Source: Pseudonocardia sp. MH-G8 (GTDB lineage: Bacteria; Actinomycetota; Actinomycetes; Mycobacteriales; Pseudonocardiaceae). Taken from it: a stretch of 64,000 bases of DNA. The DNA is taken from contig NZ_NKYF01000042.1 of assembly GCF_002262885.1 (NCBI RefSeq), positions 1-64,000 of the forward strand, written 5' to 3'. A program made the position numbers and the translations under genes. Shown in pieces: positions 43,119 to 51,190 of the stretch. The notes under the pieces were generated by a model. It was not told the DNA's origin. It saw nothing but the letters and a program-made list of their open reading frames with translations, and did no database searches. Within the stretch, counting starts at the first letter, position 1; every line of letters begins with the position of its first letter.

Positions 43119-44297
43119 GTGGAAGGAGCGGGCGCGTTGTCGGCGGTGGCCGCCGCGTGGCTGCCCGACGTCGAGGTGCTGACCGAGCGCCTCGTCACGG
43201 CGGTCTTCACCGACAACCCGGAGTGGACCGACTACCGTCGGGTGCCGCCCGAGGACCTGCGCGACGGCTGCCGGCAGTACCTGGGCCGGGTGCTGGAGCT
43301 GGTCGCCGACCGGCAGCCCGGCGACGCGGACGACGACCCGGTGGCCGGGCGGATCGGCCGGCACCGGGCCGAGCAGGGCGTCCCGCTCGAAGTGATGCTG
43401 CGGACGTTCCGGCTGGGCGGCCGGGTCGTGTGGGAGGCGCTGCTGGAGCGCGCGGCGCCCGTCGACGTCGCGGCGCTGGGCGCGGCCGCCACCACCATGT
43501 GGACCGTGGTGGACGGGCTGTCGTCGGCACTGTCGACGTCGTACCGGCGGGCCGAGGCCGAGCAGCTGCGCCGCGACGACCAGCGCCGGCACGCGCTGCT
43601 GGAAGAGGTCGTCGCGGGCGGCACCACCGGGCAGCGGGTGGCCGACCAGCTGGACCTGCCACTCGACGGCGGCTACCTCGTCGTGGTCGCCGATCTGGAC
43701 CCCGACGGCACCGCGGCGCTACCCAGCCCGCAGACGGCGCTCGCCGCACTCGGCCTCCGCTCGGTGTGGCACGTCCGGACCGACACGCTCGTCGGGCTCG
43801 TCCCGACCGAGGGGCACGATCCCCGGTTCGTCCACGGCCGGTTGCGCTCCCTCGCGCGCGGGCGCGCCGCGGTCGCCCCCACCGCGCACGGTCTCGCCGG
43901 GGTGGCCACCGCCCACCGGCTCGCGGTCCTCGCATTGGGCGCGGTGCCCAGGGGCACCGCCGGCGTCGTCTCCGTCGACGACCGCTACCCCGAGGCACTG
44001 CTGCTGCGCTCCCCCGAGCTCACGCGGCGCATCGTCGAGACGTGGCTCGGGCCCGTGCTGCGCCTGGCGCCGCGCGAGCGCGACGTCCTGCTGGAGACGC
44101 TCACCGCCTGGTTGGAGGCCGACCGCTCGGCCGGGGTCGCCGCGGAACACCTCTACTGCCACCGCAACACCGTGCTCAACCGACTGCACCGCGTCACCGA
44201 GCTCACCGGCCGCCCGCTCACCGGCCGGCAGGCCTTCGTCGAGCTCTCGCTGGCCCTCTCCGCGCTCACCCTGCCCGCGGAGGTGCTCGGCCGCTGA
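43119..44297 (+). CDS. PucR/CdaR-type transcriptional regulator
   Basis: About 392 residues. A helical N-terminal sensor region (VLTERLVTAVFTDNPEWTDY ... GVPLEVMLRTFRLGGRVVWE) is followed by a GGDEF-like middle and the C-terminal PucR helix-turn-helix, WLEADRSAGVAAEHLYCHRN then TVLNRLHRVTELTGRPLTGR. The family activates catabolic operons in response to substrate. The start is uncertain: GTG 43119 is used here, and TTG 43137 with AAGGAG 8 nt upstream is equally good. It is divergent from the hydroxylase genes and directly upstream of a dehydrogenase-complex operon, and could control both. A 9-bp-arm palindrome overlaps its stop codon. Confidence 0.8.
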   Translation: MEGAGALSAVAAAWLPDVEVLTERLVTAVFTDNPEWTDYRRVPPEDLRDGCRQYLGRVLELVADRQPGDADDDPVAGRIGRHRAEQGVPLEVMLRTFRLGGRVVWEALLERAAPVDVAALGAAATTMWTVVDGLSSALSTSYRRAEAEQLRRDDQRRHALLEEVVAGGTTGQRVADQLDLPLDGGYLVVVADLDPDGTAALPSPQTALAALGLRSVWHVRTDTLVGLVPTEGHDPRFVHGRLRSLARGRAAVAPTAHGLAGVATAHRLAVLALGAVPRGTAGVVSVDDRYPEALLLRSPELTRRIVETWLGPVLRLAPRERDVLLETLTAWLEADRSAGVAAEHLYCHRNTVLNRLHRVTELTGRPLTGRQAFVELSLALSALTLPAEVLGR

Positions 44298-44316
44298 TTG
44301 GGCAATGTGCCCAATC
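44296..44316. promoter_or_regulatory. palindrome before dehydrogenase operon
   Basis: GATTGGGCA (44296-44304) and TGCCCAATC (44308-44316) are perfect inverted arms around ATG, overlapping the regulator stop codon and 95 nt before the E1-alpha start. Half-sites of the same kind, TTGCCCA at 43057-43063 and TGGGCA at 44332-44337, also lie in the regulator's flanks. It is a good candidate binding site for the PucR-type protein; a short 3-nt loop makes it poor as a terminator. Confidence 0.55.
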
Positions 44317-44410
44317 CACACCGCCCGGCGCTGGGCATCCGATCATGGTGCGCCGGGCCCGCGGCGACGAGGCTCGCGTGCAGCGACGCCGCGATCCGGA
44401 GGACCCACGC

Positions 44411-45481
44411 ATGAGTACGACGACGAGCGCGAGGAAACCCACTCGCCCCCGGAGGAAGCCCGACCCGCTGGCCGCCGAGGACCCGGCGCTCCTGCGGGAC
44501 TGGTTCCGCCAGATGGTCCTCGTGCGCCGGTTCGAGGAGCGTGCGGCACAGGGCTACACGCAGGCCAAGATCGGCGGCTACTGCCACCTCAACCTCGGCG
44601 AGGAGGCCACCGTCGTCGGCCTGCTCGCGGCGATGCGCTCCGACGACTACCTGTTCACGAACTACCGCGAGCACGGCTACGCCCTGGCCAAGGGCATCGA
44701 GCCGGGCCGGGTGATGGCCGAGCTCTACGGCCGCACGACCGGGACGTCCAAGGGCTGGGGCGGGTCGATGCACCTGTTCGACGCCCGGGCCCGGCTGCTC
44801 GGCGGCTACGGCATCGTCGGCGGGCAGGTGCCCCTCGCGACCGGCGCGGCGATGGCGATCGACCACCGCGGCGGTGACGAGGTCGTGGTCTGCCAGATGG
44901 GCGACGGCACCACCAACATCGGGGCCTTCCACGAGTCGCTGAACATCGCCGCGCTGTGGAACCTGCCGATCGTCTACGTCGTGGTCAACAACGGCCTCGG
45001 CATGGGCACCACGGTGGAGCGCTCCTCCGCCGAACCCGAGCTGCACAAGCGCGGGTCCGCGTACCGGATCCACGGCGAGCGCGTGGACGGCAACGACGTG
45101 CTCGCGGTCCGCGACGCCGCCCGCCGCCTCGTCGAGCGCGCGCGCACGGAGGGGAAGCCGGCGCTGCTGGAGTCGATGAGCTCCCGCCTGAAGGGTCACT
45201 CCGTGGTCGACCCGGCCCGCTACCGGACGGGTTCGGACGTCGAGGCGGCGCGCGCCGCCGACCCGATCGCCCGCTTCCGGGCCGCGCTGCTCGCCGCTCG
45301 CGTCGCCGACGAGGACGGGCTCGCCGCGCTCGAGGCGCAGGCGAAGGCCGAGGCGGACGAGGCGGTCGCGTTCGCCGACGCGAGCCCGCACCCGGACGTC
45401 GCGACGCTGTTCGACCACACCTACGCCACCCCCGTGGCCAACGAGTCGCGCCGGCTGCCGGCCGACGCCCTCTTCCGCTGA
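44411..45481 (+). CDS. 2-oxoacid/acetoin dehydrogenase E1 alpha
   Basis: 356 residues, thiamine-diphosphate-dependent E1 component, alpha chain. Signatures: the entry RQMVLVRRFEERAAQGYTQ, GGYCHLNLGEEATVVG, GGSMHLFDARARLLGGYGIV and the TPP motif VCQMGDGTTNIGAFHESLN ending in VVVNN. With E1-beta it decarboxylates pyruvate or cleaves acetoin and passes the acyl group to E2-lipoate. The basic, Lys/Arg-rich first 25 residues are typical for actinobacterial copies. Substrate cannot be decided: alpha2-beta2 E1 occurs in pyruvate, branched-chain and acetoin complexes, and the regulator class fits acetoin or another catabolic role. Confidence 0.9.
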   Translation: MSTTTSARKPTRPRRKPDPLAAEDPALLRDWFRQMVLVRRFEERAAQGYTQAKIGGYCHLNLGEEATVVGLLAAMRSDDYLFTNYREHGYALAKGIEPGRVMAELYGRTTGTSKGWGGSMHLFDARARLLGGYGIVGGQVPLATGAAMAIDHRGGDEVVVCQMGDGTTNIGAFHESLNIAALWNLPIVYVVVNNGLGMGTTVERSSAEPELHKRGSAYRIHGERVDGNDVLAVRDAARRLVERARTEGKPALLESMSSRLKGHSVVDPARYRTGSDVEAARAADPIARFRAALLAARVADEDGLAALEAQAKAEADEAVAFADASPHPDVATLFDHTYATPVANESRRLPADALFR

Positions 45482-45495
45482 TCCGAGGAACTCCC

Positions 45496-46497
45496 GTGCC
45501 CCAGATGACCTACCGCGAGGCCCTGCGCAGCACCCTGCGCGAGGAGCTGCTCCGCGACGACGACGTCCTGCTGATCGGCGAGGAGATCGGCGTCTTCGAG
45601 GGCTCGTACAAGATCACCGCAGGGCTGCTCGAGGAGTTCGGCGAGAAGCGCGTGCGCGACACCCCCATCGCCGAGGAGGGGTTCGTCGGCGCGGCGATCG
45701 GCGCCGCGATGCTCGGGCTGCGCCCGGTCGTCGAGATCATGACGATCAACTTCTCGCTCATCGCGCTCGACCAGATCGTCAACCACGCCGCGAAGATCTA
45801 CGGGATGTTCGGCGGGCAGACGCCCGTGCCGATGGTCATCCGCACACCCGGCGGTGGCGGCCAGCAGCTCGGGGCCACCCACTCGCAGAACATCGAGCTG
45901 TACTACGCGTTCGTCCCCGGGCTGAAGGTCGTCGCGCCGAGCACGCCCGCCGACGCGAAGGCCCTGCTGCGCGCCGCGATCCGCGACGACGACCCCGTGC
46001 TGTTCCTGGAGAACCTCGCGCTCTACAACACCAGCGGCGAGGTGCCCGACGACCTGCCGCCCGCCGAGATCGGCCGCGCGGCGGTGACCCGCGAGGGCAC
46101 CGACGTCACGATCATCGGCTACTCCCGCATGGCGACGGTGGCCACGGAGGTCGCGCAGCGGCTGGCGGAGTCCGGGATCTCCGCCGAGGTGGTCGACCTG
46201 CGCAGCCTGCGGCCGCTCGACCGCGACACGATCGTCGCGTCCGTGCGGAAGACGGGCTGCGCCGTGGTGGCCGAGGACGACTGGCTCACCTACGGCATCG
46301 GCGCCGAGATCGCTGCGACGATCTCCGAGGGCGCCTTCGACCACCTCGACGCCCCGGTGCGCCGGGTCGCCGCCGCGGAGGTGCCGCTCCCCTACGCCAA
46401 GCCGCTCGAGCAGGCCGCGCTGCCGTCCGCCGACTCGCTGCTGACCGCCGTGCGCGAGACCCTCGCCGCGGTCGGCCGCCTCCCCCGATCCGCCTGA
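45496..46497 (+). CDS. 2-oxoacid/acetoin dehydrogenase E1 beta
   Basis: 333 residues, beta chain of the E1 heterotetramer. Characteristic are LIGEEIGVFEGSYKITAGLL, the DTPIAEEGFVGAAIGAAMLG segment with the Glu that activates the TPP ring, PVPMVIRTPGGGGQQLGATH and SQNIELYYAFVPGLKVVAPS. The C-terminal transketolase-like domain (VVDLRSLRPLDRDTIVASVR) docks with E2. GTG 45496 with GAGGAA 5 nt upstream is chosen; ATG 45505 is possible. It follows E1-alpha by 14 nt and precedes E2 by 8 nt. Confidence 0.92.
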   Translation: MPQMTYREALRSTLREELLRDDDVLLIGEEIGVFEGSYKITAGLLEEFGEKRVRDTPIAEEGFVGAAIGAAMLGLRPVVEIMTINFSLIALDQIVNHAAKIYGMFGGQTPVPMVIRTPGGGGQQLGATHSQNIELYYAFVPGLKVVAPSTPADAKALLRAAIRDDDPVLFLENLALYNTSGEVPDDLPPAEIGRAAVTREGTDVTIIGYSRMATVATEVAQRLAESGISAEVVDLRSLRPLDRDTIVASVRKTGCAVVAEDDWLTYGIGAEIAATISEGAFDHLDAPVRRVAAAEVPLPYAKPLEQAALPSADSLLTAVRETLAAVGRLPRSA

Positions 46498-46505
46498 GGA
46501 CACCG

Positions 46506-47738
46506 ATGCCCGAGATCACCATGCCCCGCCTCTCCGACACCATGGAAGCGGGCGTCATCGCCGCCTGGCACAAGAAGGTCGGGGACGCCGTCAGCGCGGG
46601 CGACGTCGTCGCCGACATCGAGACCGACAAAGCGATCATGGAGCTCGAGGCCTACGACGACGGCGTTCTCGAGCGCATCCTCGTCGCGGAGGGCGAGAGC
46701 GCCCCGATCGGCACGCCGATCGGTGTGCTCGGCGACGGCAGCGGGACCGGCCCCACCCCGGCCGCCACCAGCGCCCCCGAGCCTGCGGCCCCCGAACCCG
46801 CGGCCCCCGAGCCTGCAAACGCGGAACCCGCCGCCGAGCCGCCCGCTCCGGCCGAGGTGCGCGACGCGCGGCCGCCCGCCTCGCCGCTGGCGCGCAGGCT
46901 CGCCCGGGAGCGGGGCGTGGACCTGCAGTCCGTGCAGGGCAGCGGCCCGCACGGGCGCATCATCCGGGCCGACATCGAGGCCGCGGCCGAGGAGGCACCG
47001 GCCGCCGCCCCGGCAGTGGCCGTCACGGCACCGGCACCGGCACCGGCGGACGTCGACGAGGTCCCCCTCACGGCGATGCAGCGCATCGCGGCCGCGCGGC
47101 TCACGCAGAGCAAGCAGGAGGCGCCGCACATCTACCTGACGCGCGCCGTGGACGTCACCGACCTGCTCGCGCTGCGCGCCACCCTGAACACCACGCTGGT
47201 CGCGGCGGGCGGCCCGAAGGTCAGCGTGAACGACCTCGTCGTGAAGGCCGTGGCCGCGGCCCTGCGGGCCCACCCGGAGGTCAACGTCTCCTTCGCGGGC
47301 GAGGTCGTGCGCCGCCACCGGGGCGTGCACGTCGGCGTGGCGGTCGCCGTCGAGTCGGGGCTGCTGGTGCCGGTCGTGCGCGACGCGGATCGCCACAGCG
47401 TCTCCGAGATCGCCGCGCAGACCCGCGACTTCGCGGCGCGGGCCCGCGATCGCAGGCTCCGGCCCGACGAGATGACCGGGGGCACGTTCACCGTGTCGAA
47501 CCTCGGGATGTACGGCATCGAGCAGTTCACCGCCGTCATCAACCCGCCCGAGGCCGCGATCCTGGCGGTCGGCGCGGCGGCCGAGGAGCTGCGCCCGCGC
47601 GACGGGGTGCCGGTCGTGCGTTCGATCATGCGCGTGACCCTGTCCTGCGACCACCGCGTCGTCGACGGCGCCACCGGCGCGGGTTTCCTGCGCACGCTCA
47701 CGGAGCTCCTCGAGACCCCGTTGCGCATCCTGGCCTGA
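46506..47738 (+). CDS. dihydrolipoamide acyltransferase (E2)
   Basis: 410 residues: one lipoyl domain (Lys42 in IETDKAIMELEAYDDG), a Pro/Ala/Glu linker with repeated PEPAA, an E3/E1-binding domain (ASPLARRLARERGVDLQSVQ), a second flexible linker, and the catalytic acyltransferase domain with His383 and Asp387 in CDHRVVDGATG. It carries the acyl group from E1 to CoA. One lipoyl domain and length 410 are ordinary for pyruvate or acetoin complexes. No E3 (lipoamide dehydrogenase) gene lies nearby, so E3 must be shared from elsewhere in the genome. Confidence 0.94.
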   Translation: MPEITMPRLSDTMEAGVIAAWHKKVGDAVSAGDVVADIETDKAIMELEAYDDGVLERILVAEGESAPIGTPIGVLGDGSGTGPTPAATSAPEPAAPEPAAPEPANAEPAAEPPAPAEVRDARPPASPLARRLARERGVDLQSVQGSGPHGRIIRADIEAAAEEAPAAAPAVAVTAPAPAPADVDEVPLTAMQRIAAARLTQSKQEAPHIYLTRAVDVTDLLALRATLNTTLVAAGGPKVSVNDLVVKAVAAALRAHPEVNVSFAGEVVRRHRGVHVGVAVAVESGLLVPVVRDADRHSVSEIAAQTRDFAARARDRRLRPDEMTGGTFTVSNLGMYGIEQFTAVINPPEAAILAVGAAAEELRPRDGVPVVRSIMRVTLSCDHRVVDGATGAGFLRTLTELLETPLRILA

Positions 47739-47875
47739 CGGCCCGCGCCACCCACCTGGGGGTTCACCCGGTGGGGCGCCAGGCGCGGTACCGGTGTCGC
47801 ACTCGGCGGGCGACCCCGGCATCATCGTGTGCGGAGTGTGCTCATCCGAGCACGCCGGAATGGAACGGGTATCCA

Positions 47876-49120
47876 GTGGTCCGCAGTACGTCTGCCGGGA
47901 CGTCCCGGCACGCAACGGTATGGCGCAACGTCGCGATCGGGGCCGCGCTGGCCGTCGCCGTGCTCGTCGTCGTGCTGCTGGTGCGCAGCCCGGCGTCCGA
48001 ACCACCGCCACCGGCCACACCTCCACCTCCGCCGGTGGCCGCCGGCCCGGCGCTGTACGTCGACCCCGCGACGGGCTCCGACAACGACGACGGCTCGCAA
48101 GGCGCGCCGCTGAAGACGATCCAGGTGGCGCTGGAGCAGGCCGAGCCCGGTACGACCATCAACCTGGCGCCCGGTGAGTACCGCGAGGCGCCGGTGACGG
48201 TGAAGCCCGGCGCTCCCGGGGCGCCGATCACGATCAAGGGTCCGGAGACCGGCCAGGACCAGGCGGGCCGCTACCAGGCCGTGCTGTACGGCGAGGGCAG
48301 GGTCTTCAGCATCAACCACAGCCACTACGCCCTCGAGGGCTTCACGATCGACGGGCAGGAGGGGCTCAAGGGCCGGCAGCTGCCCACCGAGGTGTCGGCC
48401 ATGACGGCGTTCAAGAACAGCGTCCGCGACGTGGTCACGGACGGCCGGCTGATCTACATCGGCGCGGCGGACGACTCCAAGGACATCACGGGCATCACGA
48501 TCCGGGACATGTTCCTCAGCGGGGCCGGCGGCGAGTGCGTGCGGCTGCGCAACAACGCCTTCGACAACGTGATCGCCGACTCGGTGATCCAGTACTGCGG
48601 GTTGTTCGGCAAGAGCGAGGACGACAGCGACCGGTTCGAGTACCACAACGGCGAGGGCGTCTACATCGGCACGAGCCCGAAGTCGGACAGCCAGCCGATG
48701 CACGAGAACGACACGAGCTCCGGCAACCGGATCACCGGCAACATCATCCGGACCTTCGGCTCGGAGTGCTTCAACGTCAAGGAGAACGCCCACGACAACG
48801 TGTTCGAGGACAACACCTGCTCGGGCAACACCGAGTCCACGGAGTTCGACGGCAGCAACATCGAGCTGCGCGGTCACGACAACGTCGTGCGCAACAACAC
48901 GATCAGCGACAGCGCCGGGGTCGCCGTCAAGATCAAGAGCGACGAGGACGAGTACGACAAGGGCGGCAACATCGTCGAGGACAACGAGATCACCGGCATC
49001 AGCGACGTGGGCTTCCAGGTCGAGTCGGAGGCCCAGCAGGGCGCGATCTGCGGCAACCAGGTCGACGCGGCCGGCGTCCCCGACGAGGACACCCCGCAGG
49101 GCGCCGACCGGCCCTGCTGA
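47876..49120 (+). CDS. membrane-anchored parallel beta-helix protein
   Basis: About 414 residues: a hydrophobic anchor (VAIGAALAVAVLVVVLLV, about residues 18-37), a Pro-rich spacer, then YVDPATGSDNDDGSQGAPLKTIQVAL, the start typical of DUF1565/right-handed beta-helix proteins. About eight helix turns follow with NRITGNIIRTF, DNVFEDNTCSGN, NVVRNNTISDS and NIVEDNEITGI. The fold is that of polysaccharide lyases and surface glycan-binding proteins; no catalytic residues are certain. It would act outside the membrane. Several starts fit; GTG 47876 is the first that leaves the anchor at the N-terminus. Confidence 0.75.
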   Translation: MVRSTSAGTSRHATVWRNVAIGAALAVAVLVVVLLVRSPASEPPPPATPPPPPVAAGPALYVDPATGSDNDDGSQGAPLKTIQVALEQAEPGTTINLAPGEYREAPVTVKPGAPGAPITIKGPETGQDQAGRYQAVLYGEGRVFSINHSHYALEGFTIDGQEGLKGRQLPTEVSAMTAFKNSVRDVVTDGRLIYIGAADDSKDITGITIRDMFLSGAGGECVRLRNNAFDNVIADSVIQYCGLFGKSEDDSDRFEYHNGEGVYIGTSPKSDSQPMHENDTSSGNRITGNIIRTFGSECFNVKENAHDNVFEDNTCSGNTESTEFDGSNIELRGHDNVVRNNTISDSAGVAVKIKSDEDEYDKGGNIVEDNEITGISDVGFQVESEAQQGAICGNQVDAAGVPDEDTPQGADRPC

Positions 49121-49199
49121 TGATCACGATCGGGTGAATCGACCGGCCCGCCGAGGTGTCGGATGGCGTCGGGCGGACCGGCGATCGAGTCTGGCGATC

Positions 49200-49820
49200 A
49201 TGTCGTTCCCGCCCCGCCCGCTCGCCGCGCTCCTCCTGACCGGGGTCGCCGTCCTCGCCGGCTGCCAGTCGCCCTCGCCCGCCGCGCCGTCGGCGCCGAC
49301 CACCGCTGTGCCCACGTCGACCGCAGCGGCACCGACGACGGCCGCGGGCGGTGACAGCTCGGCGACGGCGACGCCGGGCGGGGGCGGTGGTTCCGACGAC
49401 ACGCGGTGCACGCTCGACGAGGTGAGCGCATCGCTCGGGCGGACCACCGGCGAGGCAGGTCAGCGCCACACCGCGATCGTCTGGACCAACACCTCCGCGC
49501 AGCCCTGCACGATGACCGGGTTCGGCGGGGTCGACCTGCAGGGTCCGGACGACCCGATGGGACCGACATACTCGCTGCGCCGTGCCGAGCAGCCGGCCTC
49601 GCCGGTGCGGCTCGAGCCGGGCAGCGCCGCGCACACCACGATCACCTGGCTGCCGCCGCAGGACGGGTCGGAGTGGACCCCCAGCGGCATGCTGGTCACG
49701 CCGCCCGACGAGACCCGCTCGGCGAGCCTCGAGTGGCCCGGCGGAGCGGTGCTGCGCCAGGACGGCGCGACCCGGCCCGGCACCTACATCAGCCCGGTGC
49801 GGCCCGGCGTCGAGGGCTGA
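49200..49820 (+). CDS. DUF4232 lipoprotein
   Basis: 206 residues. Signal peptide MSFPPRPLAALLLTGVAV with lipobox LAGC and lipidated Cys22, a Thr/Ala/Pro/Gly-rich spacer, then a DUF4232 domain: CTLDEVSASLGRTTGEAGQR, IVWTNTSAQPCTMTGFGGVD, and a C-terminal beta-sheet. The family is widespread in actinobacterial envelopes and has no assigned function. Two cysteines in the domain could form a disulfide. It stands alone between the beta-helix gene and the catabolic operon. Confidence 0.85.
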   Translation: MSFPPRPLAALLLTGVAVLAGCQSPSPAAPSAPTTAVPTSTAAAPTTAAGGDSSATATPGGGGGSDDTRCTLDEVSASLGRTTGEAGQRHTAIVWTNTSAQPCTMTGFGGVDLQGPDDPMGPTYSLRRAEQPASPVRLEPGSAAHTTITWLPPQDGSEWTPSGMLVTPPDETRSASLEWPGGAVLRQDGATRPGTYISPVRPGVEG

Positions 49821-49915
49821 CCCCGGGCCGGTCCGGCTCACCCCCTCGGGTTCGTCGACGGCGCGCGTCACAGCGGACGGCTCTTGCGGGCCCGGACCGC
49901 CGCCGCTACGTTTTA

Positions 49916-49927
49916 TCAAATGTTTGA
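49916..49927. promoter_or_regulatory. operator-like palindrome over CaiB start
   Basis: TCAAATGTTTGA (49916-49927) is a perfect inverted repeat within an AT-rich island (TTTTATCAAATGTTTGACAC) in otherwise GC-rich DNA. It covers the ATG at 49920. A GntR protein encoded at the end of the same operon is the obvious candidate to bind it. Confidence 0.55.
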
Positions 49928-51149
49928 CACAAGTAGCGGGCCACTCTCGGGCGTGCGCGTCGTGGACGCCGCGACGATCTACGCGGGCCCGATGCTCGCC
50001 ACTCTGCTCGGCGACTTCGGCGCCGACGTGGTCAAGGTCGAGCACCCCCGCGGCGACGGGCTGCGCAGCTGGGAGTGGCGCAAGGACGGCGAGTCGCTCT
50101 GGTGGGCGCTCGTGGGCCGCAACAAGCGGGCGGTCAGCCTCGCGCTGTCCGACCCCCGCGGTGCGGAGGTGCTGCGCCGGCTGCTCACCGAGGCCGACGT
50201 GTTCGTCGAGAGCTTCCGGCCGGGCACGTTGGAGCGCTGGGGGCTCGATCCCGAGGACCTGCTGCGGATCAACCCGCGGCTCGTCGTCGTGCGGGTCTCG
50301 GGCTTCGGCCAGACCGGCCCGTACCGCTCACGTCCGGGCTTCGGCACCCTGGCCGAGGCCATCAGCGGGTTCGCCGACACCAACGGCGCCGCCGACGGCC
50401 CGCCGGTGCTCCCCCAGTGGCCGCTGGCCGACGGTGTCGCCGCGCTCGCGGGCGCGTTCGCCACGATGACCGCCCTGCGCCACGCGGAGCGGACCGGCGA
50501 GGGGCAGGTCGTCGACCTGTCGATCTACGAGCCGCTGTTCTGGATCCTCGGCGCGCAGACCTCCGCGCACGACCAGCTGGGTCTGCACCCCACCCGGCAG
50601 GGCAGCCGCACCGACTTCAACGTGCCCCGGGAGTGCTACCGCACCCGCGACGGCCGCTACGTCGCGCTGTCCGGGGCGACGGCCGCGACCGGGCGCCGGA
50701 TCCTGCGGGCCGTCGGGCGTGACGACCTCGCCGACGCGCCCTGGTTCGACGACATCGCCGGGCGCGTCGCCCACCGCGACGAGATCGACGACGCCATCGC
50801 GAGCTGGGTCGCCGACCGCGACAACGACGAGGTCCTGGCCGCGTTCGACGCCGTGGGCGCCACCGTCGGGCCGGTCTACTCGGCCGCCGACATCGCCGCC
50901 GACCCGCACTTCGCGGCACGCGGCAGCGTCACCACGATCGACCACCCCGCACTCGGCCCGCTGAAGATGCAGGGCCTCATCGCCCACCTGAGCCGCACTC
51001 CCGGCGCCGTCCGCAGCGCGGGCCCGCTCCTCGGCGAGCACAACGAGGAGATCCTGCGCGACCAGCTCGGGTGCACGGACGACGAGCTCGCGCAGCTCGA
51101 GGCCGACGGCGTGATCGGGCCGGCCACCGCCCGCTCCCCCATCGATTGA
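49920..51149 (+). CDS. CaiB/BaiF family CoA-transferase
   Basis: 409 residues of the type III CoA-transferase family. The catalytic Asp171 lies in WPLADGVAALAGAFATM, equivalent to Asp169 of formyl-CoA transferase; other marks are LLGDFGADVVKVEHPRGDGL and NKRAVSLALSDPRGAEVL. It would move CoA from a donor (succinyl-CoA, acetyl-CoA) to the acid made by the dehydrogenases downstream. Start ATG 49920 gives the normal N-terminus and lies within an operator-like palindrome, with no Shine-Dalgarno site, so a leaderless message is plausible. It is the first gene of a seven-gene same-strand run ending with a GntR regulator. Confidence 0.9.
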   Translation: MFDTSSGPLSGVRVVDAATIYAGPMLATLLGDFGADVVKVEHPRGDGLRSWEWRKDGESLWWALVGRNKRAVSLALSDPRGAEVLRRLLTEADVFVESFRPGTLERWGLDPEDLLRINPRLVVVRVSGFGQTGPYRSRPGFGTLAEAISGFADTNGAADGPPVLPQWPLADGVAALAGAFATMTALRHAERTGEGQVVDLSIYEPLFWILGAQTSAHDQLGLHPTRQGSRTDFNVPRECYRTRDGRYVALSGATAATGRRILRAVGRDDLADAPWFDDIAGRVAHRDEIDDAIASWVADRDNDEVLAAFDAVGATVGPVYSAADIAADPHFAARGSVTTIDHPALGPLKMQGLIAHLSRTPGAVRSAGPLLGEHNEEILRDQLGCTDDELAQLEADGVIGPATARSPID

Positions 51150-51190
51150 CCCCTCCCCACAGCCCCTCACCGATGAGAGGACATCCGAGG

